This document shows positions 17,134-30,788 of a stretch of DNA of 36,850 nt, in pieces. The stretch lies in assembly GCA_964629975.1 (NCBI GenBank), contig CAZVUN010000016.1:1-36850 (forward strand), in the 5' to 3' direction. Both the position numbers and the translations under genes were made by a program. Origin of the DNA: G020354085 sp964629975. GTDB taxonomy: Bacteria; Pseudomonadota; Gammaproteobacteria; Acidiferrobacterales; Sulfurifustaceae. Under the pieces are notes generated by a model. The model ran no database searches, had not been told where the DNA came from, and worked only from the letters and a program-made list of their open reading frames with translations. Within the stretch, counting starts at the first letter, position 1. Each line of letters opens with the position of its first letter.

Positions 17134-17811
17134 ATGCCGGATCCTTTCGGGCTGACGAAGCGCTGCATGCGGTGCGCCGGCCGGCGTGGCAAGGCACACA
17201 GACCGACGCCGCGCACGCGTGGCGCTGCCGGCCTGCTCGGCGTGCTGATGCTGGCCGCCCTGCCGGCGAGCGCGGTCGAAATTTCGCCGTTCGTGGGCCA
17301 GCGCTACGGTGGTTCTTTCGAGGACGCCAATACGGGCAGCACGTTCGAGGTCGCCGACGCCACGAGCTACGGCGTGGTGCTGGACTTCGATCTGGATCGT
17401 GATCGGCAGATCGAAGTGTACCTGAGCCGCCAGGACACCCATCTCGCGACCACGGGTACGTTCACCGGCGATCCGCTGTTCGATCTCACCATCGACTACT
17501 ACCACATCGGCGGCGTGTACATGCTGGAAGGGGAAACCGTGCGTCCGTTCGTGTCGGGTACACTCGGCCTCACGCGCATGGATCCGAAGCGTTCCGATCT
17601 CACCACGGAGAACCGCTTTTCCCTTGGACTCGGTGGCGGCGCGAAGTTCTTCCTCAGCAAGCATGTCGGTGTGCGGCTCGATGTGCGCGGCATTTTCACC
17701 GCGCTCAGCAGCGACACGACGATCTTCTGCGCGGGTGGCTGCGCGGTGCGGGTAACCAGCAGCGGCTTCCTGCAGGCCGAGCTCGGCGCGGCGCTGCTGT
17801 TGCGCTTCTGA
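17134..17811 (+). CDS. Outer-membrane beta-barrel protein
   Basis: A 225-residue precursor. A basic n-region and hydrophobic core (GLLGVLMLAALPASA) end in a signal peptidase site near residue 47. The mature part (about 178 residues) consists of alternating amphipathic strands (SYGVVLDFDLD, QIEVYLSRQDTHL, IDYYHIGGVYML, FVSGTLGLTRM, RFSLGLGGGAKFFL, GVRLDVRGIFTAL, LQAELGAALLLRF) and ends in Phe, as expected of an eight-stranded barrel of the OmpA/OmpW-like outer membrane class. A CAGGC motif near the C-terminal strand could form a loop disulfide. The start ATG at 17134 is preferred because the frame upstream encodes no plausible leader; ATG at 17167 is an alternative. Ligand or function unknown. 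Confidence 0.8.
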   Translation: MPDPFGLTKRCMRCAGRRGKAHRPTPRTRGAAGLLGVLMLAALPASAVEISPFVGQRYGGSFEDANTGSTFEVADATSYGVVLDFDLDRDRQIEVYLSRQDTHLATTGTFTGDPLFDLTIDYYHIGGVYMLEGETVRPFVSGTLGLTRMDPKRSDLTTENRFSLGLGGGAKFFLSKHVGVRLDVRGIFTALSSDTTIFCAGGCAVRVTSSGFLQAELGAALLLRF

Positions 17812-17821
17812 CGCCGCGGAC

Positions 17822-18316
17822 TCAGGCGCCGGTCGGTTCCTTGGCCTGCTGGCCGGCGTGGTAGGTCTCGTACACGTACACCGGGATCCTGAGATCGGCC
17901 AGGTGCCGCTCGATGAGCGGCCTGACGTCGTGCCACGCCAACCCGCCGACCCCGGTCGCGAGGCGCGGCAACGCGAGCGACTCGATTCTTTCCTTCTCCA
18001 CGAGGCGCCGCAGGGCCTGCAGCGCGTGGCCGACATGCGCCAGCGTGGCCTTGCCGGGCTTCTGGCCGTGGCTGGCGGCCGGTTCCTGCGTGAGCAGGTT
18101 GACGATGCGCACGCCGTTGGGCGCGGTCCACGTCCACAGGCCGCCCGATTGCGGGTGATGGTTGTGGCACCAGTGGCGAAAGTCCTTGGCCAGCGCCGGC
18201 CAGTGCTCGCGCAGCGCGAGCGCCAGGCTCGTGTCGAAATGATCGTCCGGCGCCACGCCGTGGGCCAAAGCGCGGGCCCGCGACAGCAGTATGTCGCCCG
18301 TCACGTAGTGCAGCAT
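17822..18316 (-). CDS. Macro-domain protein (TARG1/DarG-like)
   Basis: A single macro domain of 164 residues, predicted to bind ADP-ribose and perhaps remove it from DNA, RNA or protein. The N-terminus MLHYVTGDILLSRARALAHGV and the second binding loop LPRLATGVGGLAWHDVRPLIE (116-136) match the ALC1/TARG1-like branch. The Asn usually following AHGV is absent (APDDHFDTS instead). Lys87 or Lys90, in a KPGKAT segment after SHGQ, could match the catalytic Lys of TARG1/DarG, while the Asp of human TARG1 is Gly here. No DarT-like toxin gene is adjacent, so I do not call it a DarTG antitoxin. It converges tail-to-tail with the barrel gene, 10 bp apart. Confidence 0.82.
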   Translation of the reverse strand: MLHYVTGDILLSRARALAHGVAPDDHFDTSLALALREHWPALAKDFRHWCHNHHPQSGGLWTWTAPNGVRIVNLLTQEPAASHGQKPGKATLAHVGHALQALRRLVEKERIESLALPRLATGVGGLAWHDVRPLIERHLADLRIPVYVYETYHAGQQAKEPTGA

Positions 18317-18490
18317 CGGTCTCTCCGCGGTTGCAACGAGGCGTTTGATGATACGTGCCTTGGCTCCGGCAAACCTTGCCCTGCGTCATGGAACGCCACA
18401 ACGAAGCGCGTCGACCGGTGCCTGGCGTATGATCGCAGCAACTGCCGCCCGTGCCCCCGCGCACGGCAAACCCGGCGATTTGAGGCCTGC

Positions 18491-19171
18491 ATGATTCCAT
18501 GGAAGCTGCTCGATAGCGCCGCAGTCCCGGGCGGCGGGGCGGAGCTGCGCCTGTACCAGCGCGGCGAGGAGCTCGCCATCCGGATCGCGGGCCGTGGCGA
18601 ACTGATGAGCAGCCGGGCGCACGGCTCGGAGGAGGCGCTGGCCGTGCTGGCATGCAGCCGCCTGGCCACGCGCGCCCCTGTGCGCGTGCTGATCGGCGGT
18701 CTGGGCATGGGGTTCACGCTGGCGGCGGCGCTGCGGCATCTGGGGTCCGAGGCCGAGGTGGTGGTGGCGGAGCTGGTGCCGGCGGTGGTGCAGTGGAATC
18801 GTGGTCCGCTGGCGCACCTCGCCGGCCATCCGCTCGCGGACCCGCGTGTCGCGGTGCGTGTCGCCGACGTCGCGCAGATCCTGCGAAGCGAAGCGCGGGC
18901 CTACGATGCCGTCCTGCTCGATGTCGACAACGGCCCGCAGGGCCTGACGCGCCGCACCAACGACTGGCTCTATAGCCTGGCTGGGCTGAGCGCGGCGTTC
19001 GCGGCACTGCGCCCGGGCGGCGTGCTGGCAGTGTGGTCGGCGGGCCCGGACCGCGATTTCAGCGAGCGCCTGCGCCGTGTCGGCTTCGAGGCGGAGGAGG
19101 TGCAGGTGCGTTCGCACGCCCAACGCAAGGGCGCGCGCCACACCCTCTGGCTCACCGTGCGTACGGAATAG
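18491..19171 (+). CDS. Spermidine synthase-like SAM-binding protein
   Basis: 226 residues with a Rossmann-type aminopropyl/methyltransferase fold. The nucleotide loop VLIGGLGMGFTL (67-77), the acidic strand end VVVAELVPAVVQW (Glu94) and DAVLLDVDNGP (139-149) correspond to spermidine synthase motifs. The N-terminal beta domain is short and the polyamine gatekeeper pattern is not evident, so the substrate is uncertain; many bacterial relatives have no known role. The start ATG at 18491 gives a natural N-terminus (MIPWKLLD). A TATGAT box at 18428-18433 may be its -10. No other polyamine gene is nearby. Confidence 0.82.
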   Translation: MIPWKLLDSAAVPGGGAELRLYQRGEELAIRIAGRGELMSSRAHGSEEALAVLACSRLATRAPVRVLIGGLGMGFTLAAALRHLGSEAEVVVAELVPAVVQWNRGPLAHLAGHPLADPRVAVRVADVAQILRSEARAYDAVLLDVDNGPQGLTRRTNDWLYSLAGLSAAFAALRPGGVLAVWSAGPDRDFSERLRRVGFEAEEVQVRSHAQRKGARHTLWLTVRTE

Positions 19172-19267
19172 CCGCCGCTCGATTGGCCGAGGGCATGCCA
19201 GGACCCGATGGCGGCGATCCGACGAAGCCCCCTTTACCATATATAGGCGCGCCTTAGCCAAGAGTTC

Positions 19268-19276
19268 TGCTACAAT
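19268..19276 (+). promoter_or_regulatory. Extended -10 promoter, rhlE leader
   Basis: TGCTACAAT fits an extended -10 (TGnTAnnAT); no good -35 is visible. It leaves an untranslated leader of about 145 nt before the rhlE ATG, which would suit the post-transcriptional control known for cold-induced helicase genes (inference). Confidence 0.45.
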
Positions 19277-19426
19277 GACGGCACCTCGGCGCACTCCGGT
19301 CTGCACCGAGCCCTTCGCGGTCATCCTTCCCGGCTTACCTCGAACCTGACTAACCCTTTTGGTAGCGCCTAGACCGGCCCAGAAGCCCCGTGTTTCGGGT
19401 AGGCCAATCCAGGAGCAACCATTTAC

Positions 19427-20980
19427 ATGCCATTTTCCTCGCTCGGCCTGTCGGCCGAACTGCTGCGCGCTGTGTCTGACAAGGGCTATCCCGAGCCCAC
19501 ACCCATCCAGCGCCAGGCCATTCCCGTCATTCTCGAAGGGCGAGACATACTTGCCGGCGCGCAGACCGGCACCGGCAAGACCGCCGGCTTCACACTGCCG
19601 CTGCTGCAACGCCTGAGCGCCGCCAGCACCGCCAAAGGCGGCCACGCCATCCGCGCGCTGATCCTCACCCCGACGCGCGAGCTCGCTGCGCAGGTGGAGG
19701 CAAGCGTGCGCACCTACGGCAAGTACCTGCCGTTGAAGTCCGCCGTGATCTTCGGCGGTGTGGGTTTCACCCCGCAGGCCGACATCCTGCGCCGTGGCGT
19801 GGACGTTCTGGTGGCAACGCCGGGGCGCCTGCTCGACCACGTCGGGCAGAAGACCATCGACCTGTCGAAGGTCGAAATCCTCGTGCTGGACGAGGCCGAC
19901 CGCATGCTGGACATGGGCTTCATCCGCGACATCCGCAAGATTCTCGCGCTGCTGCCCAAGCAGCGGCAGAACCTGCTGTTCTCCGCCACCTTCTCCGACG
20001 AGATCAAGGAGCTCGCCGACGGCCTGCTGCATTCGCCGACGCTCATCGAAGTGGCGCGCCGCAACACCGCCGCCGAGCTCGTCACGCAGGTGATCCACCC
20101 GGTCGACCGCGAGCGCAAGCGCGAGTTGCTGTCGCACCTGATCCGCTCCAACGACTGGCGGCAGGTGCTGGTGTTCATGCGCACCAAGCATGGCGCCAAC
20201 CGTCTCGCCGAGCAGCTCGGCAAAGACGGCATTCACGCCGCTGCCATCCACGGCAATAAGAGCCAGGGTGCGCGCACCAAGGCACTCGCCGATTTCAAGC
20301 AAGGCTCGGTGCGCGTGCTGGTGGCGACCGATATCGCCGCGCGCGGCCTCGATATCGATCAGCTGCCGCACGTGGTGAACTTCGAGCTGCCCAACGTGCC
20401 GGAGGACTACGTGCACCGCATCGGCCGCACCGGCCGCGCCGGCAACGAGGGCGAGGCCCTGTCGCTGGTGTGCGTCGACGAGCGCGATTACCTGCGGGAT
20501 ATCGAGCGGCTGCTCAAGCGCGAGATCCCGAAAGTGGTGGTCGCCGGTTTCGAGCCCGACCCGTCAATCAAGGCCGAGCCGATCCGGCAGGGGCGCGGCC
20601 AGCGCGGCGGGGGCCGCCCGCAGGCGCCGCGTCAAGGCGGTGAGCAACGTCGCAGCAGCGCACCGCGTCACGGCGGCGGCCAGTCTCGCGGCAATGAGCC
20701 GCGTCGTGGCGGTGACCATCCTCGCGGTCCCCGGCCGCACGGCCACGCGCAGCCGCACCCGCATGCGCGTTCCGCTGCCGGCCATCATGGCGGGCACGAT
20801 ACGCATCGCCCAGAGGTGGACGGCAATCGCCGTGTCGAGGCCGAAGTAGACGGCAACCGGCGAATCCCGCAAGGCCCGAGCGGTCATGGCCGCGTACGCA
20901 GTTCGCGCAGCACAAACGACCCGCACTCGCGACGCTCGCGTCCGAAGTCAGCCAAAGGAAGCGTGCGTCGCTCCTGGTGA
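19427..20980 (+). CDS. rhlE: DEAD-box RNA helicase RhlE
   Basis: ATP-dependent RNA helicase of 517 residues, acting in ribosome assembly and RNA turnover. All core motifs are present: Q motif (GYPEPTPIQRQAIP), motif I AQTGTGKT (45-52), PTRELAAQ, TPGRLLDH, DEAD (155-158), SAT, and the C-terminal block VATDIAARGLDI...HRIGRTGRAG. The roughly 130-residue tail is rich in Arg, Gly, His and Pro (RGQRGGGRPQAPRQGG) and typical of RhlE-type RNA-binding extensions, though unusually His-rich (PHGHAQPHPHARSAAGHHGG). An AGGAG lies upstream of the ATG. The stop is 7 nt before the ybiT GTG. Confidence 0.94.
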   Translation: MPFSSLGLSAELLRAVSDKGYPEPTPIQRQAIPVILEGRDILAGAQTGTGKTAGFTLPLLQRLSAASTAKGGHAIRALILTPTRELAAQVEASVRTYGKYLPLKSAVIFGGVGFTPQADILRRGVDVLVATPGRLLDHVGQKTIDLSKVEILVLDEADRMLDMGFIRDIRKILALLPKQRQNLLFSATFSDEIKELADGLLHSPTLIEVARRNTAAELVTQVIHPVDRERKRELLSHLIRSNDWRQVLVFMRTKHGANRLAEQLGKDGIHAAAIHGNKSQGARTKALADFKQGSVRVLVATDIAARGLDIDQLPHVVNFELPNVPEDYVHRIGRTGRAGNEGEALSLVCVDERDYLRDIERLLKREIPKVVVAGFEPDPSIKAEPIRQGRGQRGGGRPQAPRQGGEQRRSSAPRHGGGQSRGNEPRRGGDHPRGPRPHGHAQPHPHARSAAGHHGGHDTHRPEVDGNRRVEAEVDGNRRIPQGPSGHGRVRSSRSTNDPHSRRSRPKSAKGSVRRSW

Positions 20981-20987
20981 CCTCATC

Positions 20988-22616
<1,629 letters not shown>

Positions 22617-22618
22617 CC

Positions 22619-22640
22619 CGCCGGCGATCCGCGGCCGGCG
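22619..22640 (+). terminator. Possible hairpin after ybiT
   Basis: CGCCGGC pairs with GCCGGCG over an 8-nt loop directly after the ybiT stop codon. No T-tract follows, so intrinsic termination is doubtful. Confidence 0.3.
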
Positions 22641-22805
22641 CGCTCGTGCACCGTCGCGGTCGTTGCGCCGGTCCGGAACGCCGCCCCACCCGCGCGCCAA
22701 TTTTTCGGCGCATCGTTGCCTAGACGGGGGCCAGCCCAGGCGCAGCGCGTGAAATGCGGACCGGCGATTGCGAATCCGGGTCCAGGCAGGGCGGTGCGAT
22801 CCACC

Positions 22806-22811
22806 TATAAT
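22806..22811 (+). promoter_or_regulatory. TATAAT -10 box upstream of the CHAT lipoprotein gene
   Basis: A perfect TATAAT, striking in this GC-rich sequence, 83 bp before the ATG. No convincing -35 hexamer at 16-18 bp. The rest of 22641-22893 shows no gene. Confidence 0.4.
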
Positions 22812-22893
22812 TGATCGAGCGTTGGCACCCTGCGCGGGACCACCCGGCAGCCGACACGATCGCTAATCAACTAAGAGCAAGCGGGAGAATTCC

Positions 22894-24369
22894 ATGGCGC
22901 ACCCTTCGTTTGCGCGTCGCGCGCTGCAGGCGACGGCCTGTGGTCTGGCCGGTGCCGTGCTCGTTGCCTGCCAGACCGCACCGGACGAGGACGCGGCTGC
23001 GATCGAGGACGCCAGGAAGCGCAAGATCATCTACCGCGCCATGGGCGATGCGCAGCCGCGCGACATCGCCGATATCCGCGCGCTGCTGGTGCAGGCGCGT
23101 GACAAGCCGGCGCAGCACGAGGCCGCGCTGAAGGTGGCCGAACAACCGCCGAAGACCGATGACAAGCATGCGCTCGCCAAATTTCACTGGGAGCGGGCGC
23201 GCGCGGCCGGCGAACTGGCCATGGATCAGCTCGAGCTCGAGGACCTGCGGCGCGCGGCGGTCTACGCCAAGGGACTGAACACGCTTGCGGTCGAGGAAGA
23301 CCGGATCGTGTCCGAGCTCAGTGCCGCCGAGGGCCGGATGGGGAATCTCGTGACGGCGGCCGAACTGCGCGAGCAGGCCATTGAGATCATCAGGCAGCGT
23401 CCGAAGGGACGCGGCGGCCTGCAGTTAGCCAATTACGCATTTCTCGCGAACATTTGTTCCAAACTGGGTGAGCGGGACAAGGCGCAGGCGGCTCTGGCCT
23501 CGGCCGAATCGATTCTTGCGCGACTGCGCAATTCTCCCAACTACAACTGGTTTCGATACACCTGGCCAGCCTGGGTCGCGGAAGCCAAGGCAGAATTGCT
23601 CGAGGATGAGGGACGTTACGTCGAGGCCGAACCGCTGCGCCGGCAGGTGGTGGCGGACCGCAAGCAGGACGTTGCCGTCAACAAGGAGCGAACGGCCGCC
23701 GGTGTATCCAATATCGCCGAGCTCATCACGCTTCGCGAGTTGGCGAATGCGCAACGCGCGCTGGCCATGAATCTGGTCAAGCAACAGAAACTCGCCGGCG
23801 CGGAGGGCATCCTGCGAAAGCGCCTGTACGCGGCGCTCAGCAAGCGCGGCCGTTACTTTATCGGCACCGGCGCCGATTTCGCCACACTGTCGAACATTCT
23901 TTACGAGCAGGGGCGCTACCGCGAGGCGCTCGAGACGGCGGAAATTTCGCTCGATATTTTCACCAAGCTCGGGCTGCGCCCGGAATCGCTCAATGTGGCC
24001 CACGCCCGCCGCGCCCGCGCGGCGGCGCTCACGGCCGAGGGACGATACCCCGAGGCGCTCGCCGAGCTCGAACGGATGAAGCAGGGCCTGGCGTCGTCAC
24101 CGTACCTGCTCGCGCGCCTCGGCAAGGGTGACGTCGACTGGTCCTTCGCGCTGGTGCGCAGTGCGCGCGCCGCCGAGGCGGTGTCGATGCTCGAACCGCT
24201 GGTGGCCGAACTCGAGCAGCGGCTCGGGTCAGACAGCTACGAAACCGCCGAGGCGCGCGGATTCCTGGCGCTGGCGCTCGCCGCCGCCGGCCGGCGTGAT
24301 GATGCGGTGGCGCTGTTTGCCAAGGCCGTCCCGGTGCTGGTGGCGGCCGGTGAATCGACGGACGGTCGC

Positions 24370-24376
<7 letters not shown>
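22894..24376 (+). CDS. TPR-like lipoprotein, N-terminal part of CHAT protein (3' end in gap)
   Basis: This is the N-terminal part of one gene that continues after the assembly gap. The first 26 residues form a lipoprotein signal (ALQATACGLAGAVLVAC, lipobox LVAC). The remaining sequence is an array of TPR-like helical pairs, for instance LSNILYEQGRYREALETAEISLDIF, ALTAEGRYPEALAELERMKQGL and ALALAAAGRRDDAVALFAKAVPVLV. TPR arrays usually bind protein ligands and, in TPR-CHAT proteins, precede the protease domain. The coding frame ends in a G-run and ten Ns. The downstream piece is in another nominal frame, which the unknown gap length explains, so this is not evidence of a natural frameshift. 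Confidence 0.85.
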
Positions 24377-26182
<1,806 letters not shown>

Positions 26183-26355
26183 GAGGCGCACGGCGCAGCG
26201 GCAGGCGCGCGCTGCGGCAAACCCCGCGGCTCGCGGGCCCGGGCTGTCGTGGATCCGAAACGGTTCTGGCACACGCATGACATGCGCGGCGCGTAGGGTT
26301 GGGGCGCGACGTTGTCTGAGTCCGTTCCGATCCACGAACCCTGAGGGAATGCGTC

Positions 26356-27648
<1,293 letters not shown>

Positions 27649-27676
27649 CGCGCAGCGCGCTGTCGGCTTGCGACCC

Positions 27677-27700
27677 GGGCCGGTGCCATGGCACCGGCCC
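27677..27700 (+). terminator. Hairpin terminator after GDPD gene
   Basis: GGGCCGGTGC pairs perfectly with GCACCGGCCC (10 bp) over CATG and is followed by GTTGTCG. It lies 28 bp after the stop codon. The T-tract is weak, as common in GC-rich genomes. Confidence 0.6.
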
Positions 27701-27851
27701 GTTGTCGCACGAAATGCGGCGCGCCGGGCGCCGCGAATCACGCCATCGCGCCGGGCCCGCACCGTCGCAGGGACGGGTGCAGGCGGTCCGGTCCCACCGG
27801 TTTCTCGATGAAGCCGCCGGCCCCCAGCGCGCACCCCATTCGACCGTGCCG

Positions 27852-27860
27852 TGCTAGGAT
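27852..27860 (+). promoter_or_regulatory. Extended -10 element TGCTAGGAT
   Basis: TGCTAGGAT fits TGnTAnnAT and recurs identically at 33959-33967 ahead of another gene. It lies about 155 bp upstream of the glycine-rich-domain gene. No clear -35. Confidence 0.4.
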
Positions 27861-28015
27861 CCCGGCCTCTGGGGTGAACGGGTGCTCAAGGCCGTGCCCG
27901 GCGCACCGACGGCCGACACCCAGCGAGGGCGGGCGAATGGCCGAGGCCGGTGCGACCCACGGCGCGGGCAGCCGGCCTTCACCGGCGGCATACAGGTCAG
28001 GATCGGTCCCGCGCC

Positions 28016-28672
28016 ATGCTCATGCTCCTCGTCGTCCTGGCCCTGATCGCGGTCGTCTTGGCCATCTTCTGGATGCGCTGGCGCCAGCTGGCGCGCGCCG
28101 ATTACATCCGCCGTTACATGTTCCCGGCCGGCCTGTTCGAGCGGCTGCGCAAGCGCCGCCCCGAGCTCACGGTGAAAGATTGTCAACTGGTGGCCCGGGC
28201 ACTGCGCCAGTTCTTCCTCGCGCACCTCAACAGCGGTTGCCAGTTCGTGTCGATGCCGTCGCAGGTGGTCGACGACCTGTGGCACGAGTTCATCCTCTAC
28301 ACGCGCCACTATCAGCACTTCTGCCGCCGCGCCTTCGGCCACTTTCTGCACCACACGCCCGCGGTCGTGCTCGGCGCCGCGCGCCAGAACAACGCCGGCC
28401 TGCGCCGCACCTGGTGGCACACGTGCCTGGAGGAGAACATCAATCCGCGCAAGCCGACGCGCCTGCCGCTGCTGTTCGCGCTCGATGCCAAGCTCAACAT
28501 CGCCGACGGCTTTCGCTACACACTGGATTGCGCCCAGCGCCGCCGCGACGGACAGGGCAGCATCTACTGCGGCGGCGACTTCGCCGATCCGGGCATCGAT
28601 GGCGGCACCGACGGTTTCGGTGACGGCGGCGGCGACAGCGGCGGCGGCGACGGCGGCTGTGGCGGCGACTGA
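28016..28672 (+). CDS. Membrane-anchored glycine-rich domain protein
   Basis: 218 residues: an N-terminal membrane helix (MLMLLVVLALIAVVLAIFWM), then a helical domain with SQVVDDLWHEFILYTRHYQHFCRRAFGHFLHHTP, the signature of the glycine-rich domain-containing (GRDP-like) family, and a tail from about 190 composed almost only of Gly, Asp and Cys (DGGGDSGGGDGGCGGD). His and Cys in the core could bind metal, but the family's role in bacteria is unknown. The ATG at 28016 puts the membrane helix at the start; a longer in-frame version from 27950 would only add a basic leader with no conserved sequence. The Gly-rich tail is often seen in this group. Confidence 0.8.
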   Translation: MLMLLVVLALIAVVLAIFWMRWRQLARADYIRRYMFPAGLFERLRKRRPELTVKDCQLVARALRQFFLAHLNSGCQFVSMPSQVVDDLWHEFILYTRHYQHFCRRAFGHFLHHTPAVVLGAARQNNAGLRRTWWHTCLEENINPRKPTRLPLLFALDAKLNIADGFRYTLDCAQRRRDGQGSIYCGGDFADPGIDGGTDGFGDGGGDSGGGDGGCGGD

Positions 28673-28925
28673 CGTGAGTGTTGCGCGCATGAAGCGCTTG
28701 CGCCGCTGGGCGCCGACGAACGCGCTTGAACAGGGCATGCGTGGCGCGGTAGCGTAGCGCAGCGGCCGATCCGACCAGGACGTCAGCGAGCGTGCGGCGC
28801 TCGGCCCCGGCGATGTGCACTGCACGCCGCGTTCGCCTCGTCAGCAATCGGCCGTCGCCCCAGCCGATGATCCCCCTCCGAGTGCGCGTGGCGTTTCCGG
28901 CAATAACAACGCAAGGAGCCACTTC

Positions 28926-30788
28926 ATGCACAAGATTCCGCTCACCACGCTAGTCGTCCTCGCCAGCCTGATCGGCTGCACCCGCCCGCAAACCCCGGCG
29001 CCACCGCCTGCGAGGATCGTGGCGATCGACGCCGCGACCGTCGAGGCCATGCTGGAGAAGCGCGTGCGACCGGCGTTCGTGCCCGGTGAAGTCGTGGTCA
29101 AGATGAAACCGACGCCGGCGGGCACGTTGCGCGCGATGCCGTCGACGGAATTGAAGCGTCTCAACCTCGAGGCCAAGCAGGACAGGACCTCGGGTGGCGA
29201 GATCGTCTATCGCCTCGATCCGAACATGCTGCGCACGCTGTCGGCGAAAGAGGCGGGCGACCGTACGCTCGCGGCGGTCAAGAGCCTGCGCGCGCGAGCG
29301 GACGTCGAGTACGCGCAGCCCAACTATCTGTTCCAGGTCACGGCCACGCCCAACGACACCGGCTTTCCCAAGCAGTGGCACTACTTTGACAACGGCAGCG
29401 GCGCCGGCCAGGCGCCAGGCGGCATCAACCTGCCGACGGTGTGGAACACGAACCAGGGCAGCTCCGCGGTGGTGGTGGCGGTGATCGACACCGGCATCCT
29501 CCCCGGACACGAAGACATCAGCGGCTCGCCCAATCTCGTCGCCGGCTACGACATGATCAGCGATGCCGGCACCGCCAATGACGGCGACGGGCGCGATGCG
29601 GACGCCACCGACGCGGGCGATGCCATTGCCGCCAACGAGTGCTATCCCGGCAGCCCGGCGCTGCCCTCGAGCTGGCACGGCACGCACGTGGCCGGCACCA
29701 TCGGCGTCGGCAAGACCAACAACGGCGTCGGGGTCGCAGGCGTCAACTGGCACGTCAAGGTGCAACCGGTGCGCGTGCTCGGCAAATGCGGCGGCACCAT
29801 GGTCGACATCAACGACGCCATCCGCTGGGCCGCGGGCCTGCCGGTGCCGGGCGTGCCGGCCAATCCGACGCCGGCCAAGGTGATCAACATGAGCCTCGGC
29901 GGCGGCGCGCCGTGTTCGGCCTCGCCTGCCACGCAGAGTGCCATCAACGACGCGCTGGCCAAGGGCGTGACCGTGGTGGTGGCCGCCGGCAACGAATCCG
30001 CCGACGCCTCCGGCTTCATCCCCGCGAGCTGCAACGGTGTCATCACGGTCGCGGCCAGCGACCGGCGCGGTGTCCTCGCCACGCGCTACTCCAACTTCGG
30101 TGCGCGCATCGACATCATGGCGCCCGGCGGCGACACCCGCCAGGACAGCGACAACGACGGCAATCCGGACGGCGTGCTGAGCATGGTCGATGGCGGCTAT
30201 GCCTACTACAACGGCACCTCGATGGCCGCGCCGCACACCGCCGGTGTCGTGGCGTTGCTGCTCGCGCAGGACGGCACGCGCACGCCGGCGCAGATCCTGG
30301 GCCTGCTCAAGGCCAACGCCTTGCCGCGCTCCGCGACCGAGTGTCCGAAGCCCTGCGGCGCCGGACTGCTCAATGCCAAGGTCGACGGCAGTGGTGGTCA
30401 GCCGCCCGGTGGCGTGGTCGAGCTCACCGTGACGCCGGCGAGCGTAACGGTCGAGGCCGGCAAGAGCGCGGAGATCACCGCCACCGTCAGGCGCGCTGGC
30501 GCCGCCGATGCCGGCAAGACCGTTACTTTCGTGTCGACCAACCCGCTGGTAGCGACGGTGACGCCGGCCAGCGCCACGACCGACGCCAGCGGCGCGGCCA
30601 AGGCGACCGTCGGCGGGCTCGCACCGGGCGACGTCACGCTCACGGTCGAGTCGCAGGGCGTGAGCAAGTCGGTCGCGATCAAGGTGCCGGTCAAGATGCC
30701 AGCCGTGCCGCTGCTGCTGGTGACGGCGCTGCTGCTCGCGGCGGTGGCCGCCTACGCGTGGCGCCTGCGCCGGCGGCCGACGGCATGA
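28926..30788 (+). CDS. Subtilisin-like (S8) lipoprotein protease with C-terminal sorting tail
   Basis: 620 residues in clear order. Lipoprotein signal (LASLIGC, Cys18); propeptide at about 50-140 (VPGEVVVKMKP, ADVEYAQPNYLFQV); S8 catalytic domain at about 145-485 with Asp188 (VIDTG), His251 (HGTHVAGT), oxyanion Asn356 (AAGNES) and Ser432 (NGTSMAAPH); an Ig-like (Big_2-type) domain at about 497-588 (VELTVTPASVTVEAGKSAEITATV); then MPAVP, a hydrophobic helix (about 594-612) and RLRRR. The last three parts look like an exosortase sorting signal. The downstream gene, overlapping as ATGA, encodes an exosortase-family protein, which supports that reading. The protease is thus anchored by lipid at one end and by a helix or sorted at the other. 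AAGGAG precedes the ATG. The 253 bp upstream hold no recognised gene. Confidence 0.93.
   Translation: MHKIPLTTLVVLASLIGCTRPQTPAPPPARIVAIDAATVEAMLEKRVRPAFVPGEVVVKMKPTPAGTLRAMPSTELKRLNLEAKQDRTSGGEIVYRLDPNMLRTLSAKEAGDRTLAAVKSLRARADVEYAQPNYLFQVTATPNDTGFPKQWHYFDNGSGAGQAPGGINLPTVWNTNQGSSAVVVAVIDTGILPGHEDISGSPNLVAGYDMISDAGTANDGDGRDADATDAGDAIAANECYPGSPALPSSWHGTHVAGTIGVGKTNNGVGVAGVNWHVKVQPVRVLGKCGGTMVDINDAIRWAAGLPVPGVPANPTPAKVINMSLGGGAPCSASPATQSAINDALAKGVTVVVAAGNESADASGFIPASCNGVITVAASDRRGVLATRYSNFGARIDIMAPGGDTRQDSDNDGNPDGVLSMVDGGYAYYNGTSMAAPHTAGVVALLLAQDGTRTPAQILGLLKANALPRSATECPKPCGAGLLNAKVDGSGGQPPGGVVELTVTPASVTVEAGKSAEITATVRRAGAADAGKTVTFVSTNPLVATVTPASATTDASGAAKATVGGLAPGDVTLTVESQGVSKSVAIKVPVKMPAVPLLLVTALLLAAVAAYAWRLRRRPTA

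Larger units (their letters stand above)
27649..28015. other. Intergenic region after the GDPD gene
   Basis: About 367 bp without a credible gene. It holds a strong hairpin at 27677-27700, a second smaller hairpin at 27716-27734 (GCGGCGC/GCGCCGC, 5-nt loop) and an extended -10-like TGCTAGGAT at 27852-27860. I see nothing else. Confidence 0.7.

Noticed and set aside
17822..19171. DarT-DarG toxin-antitoxin pair
   Set aside because: No DarT-like ADP-ribosyltransferase is adjacent; the divergent neighbour is a spermidine-synthase-like protein.
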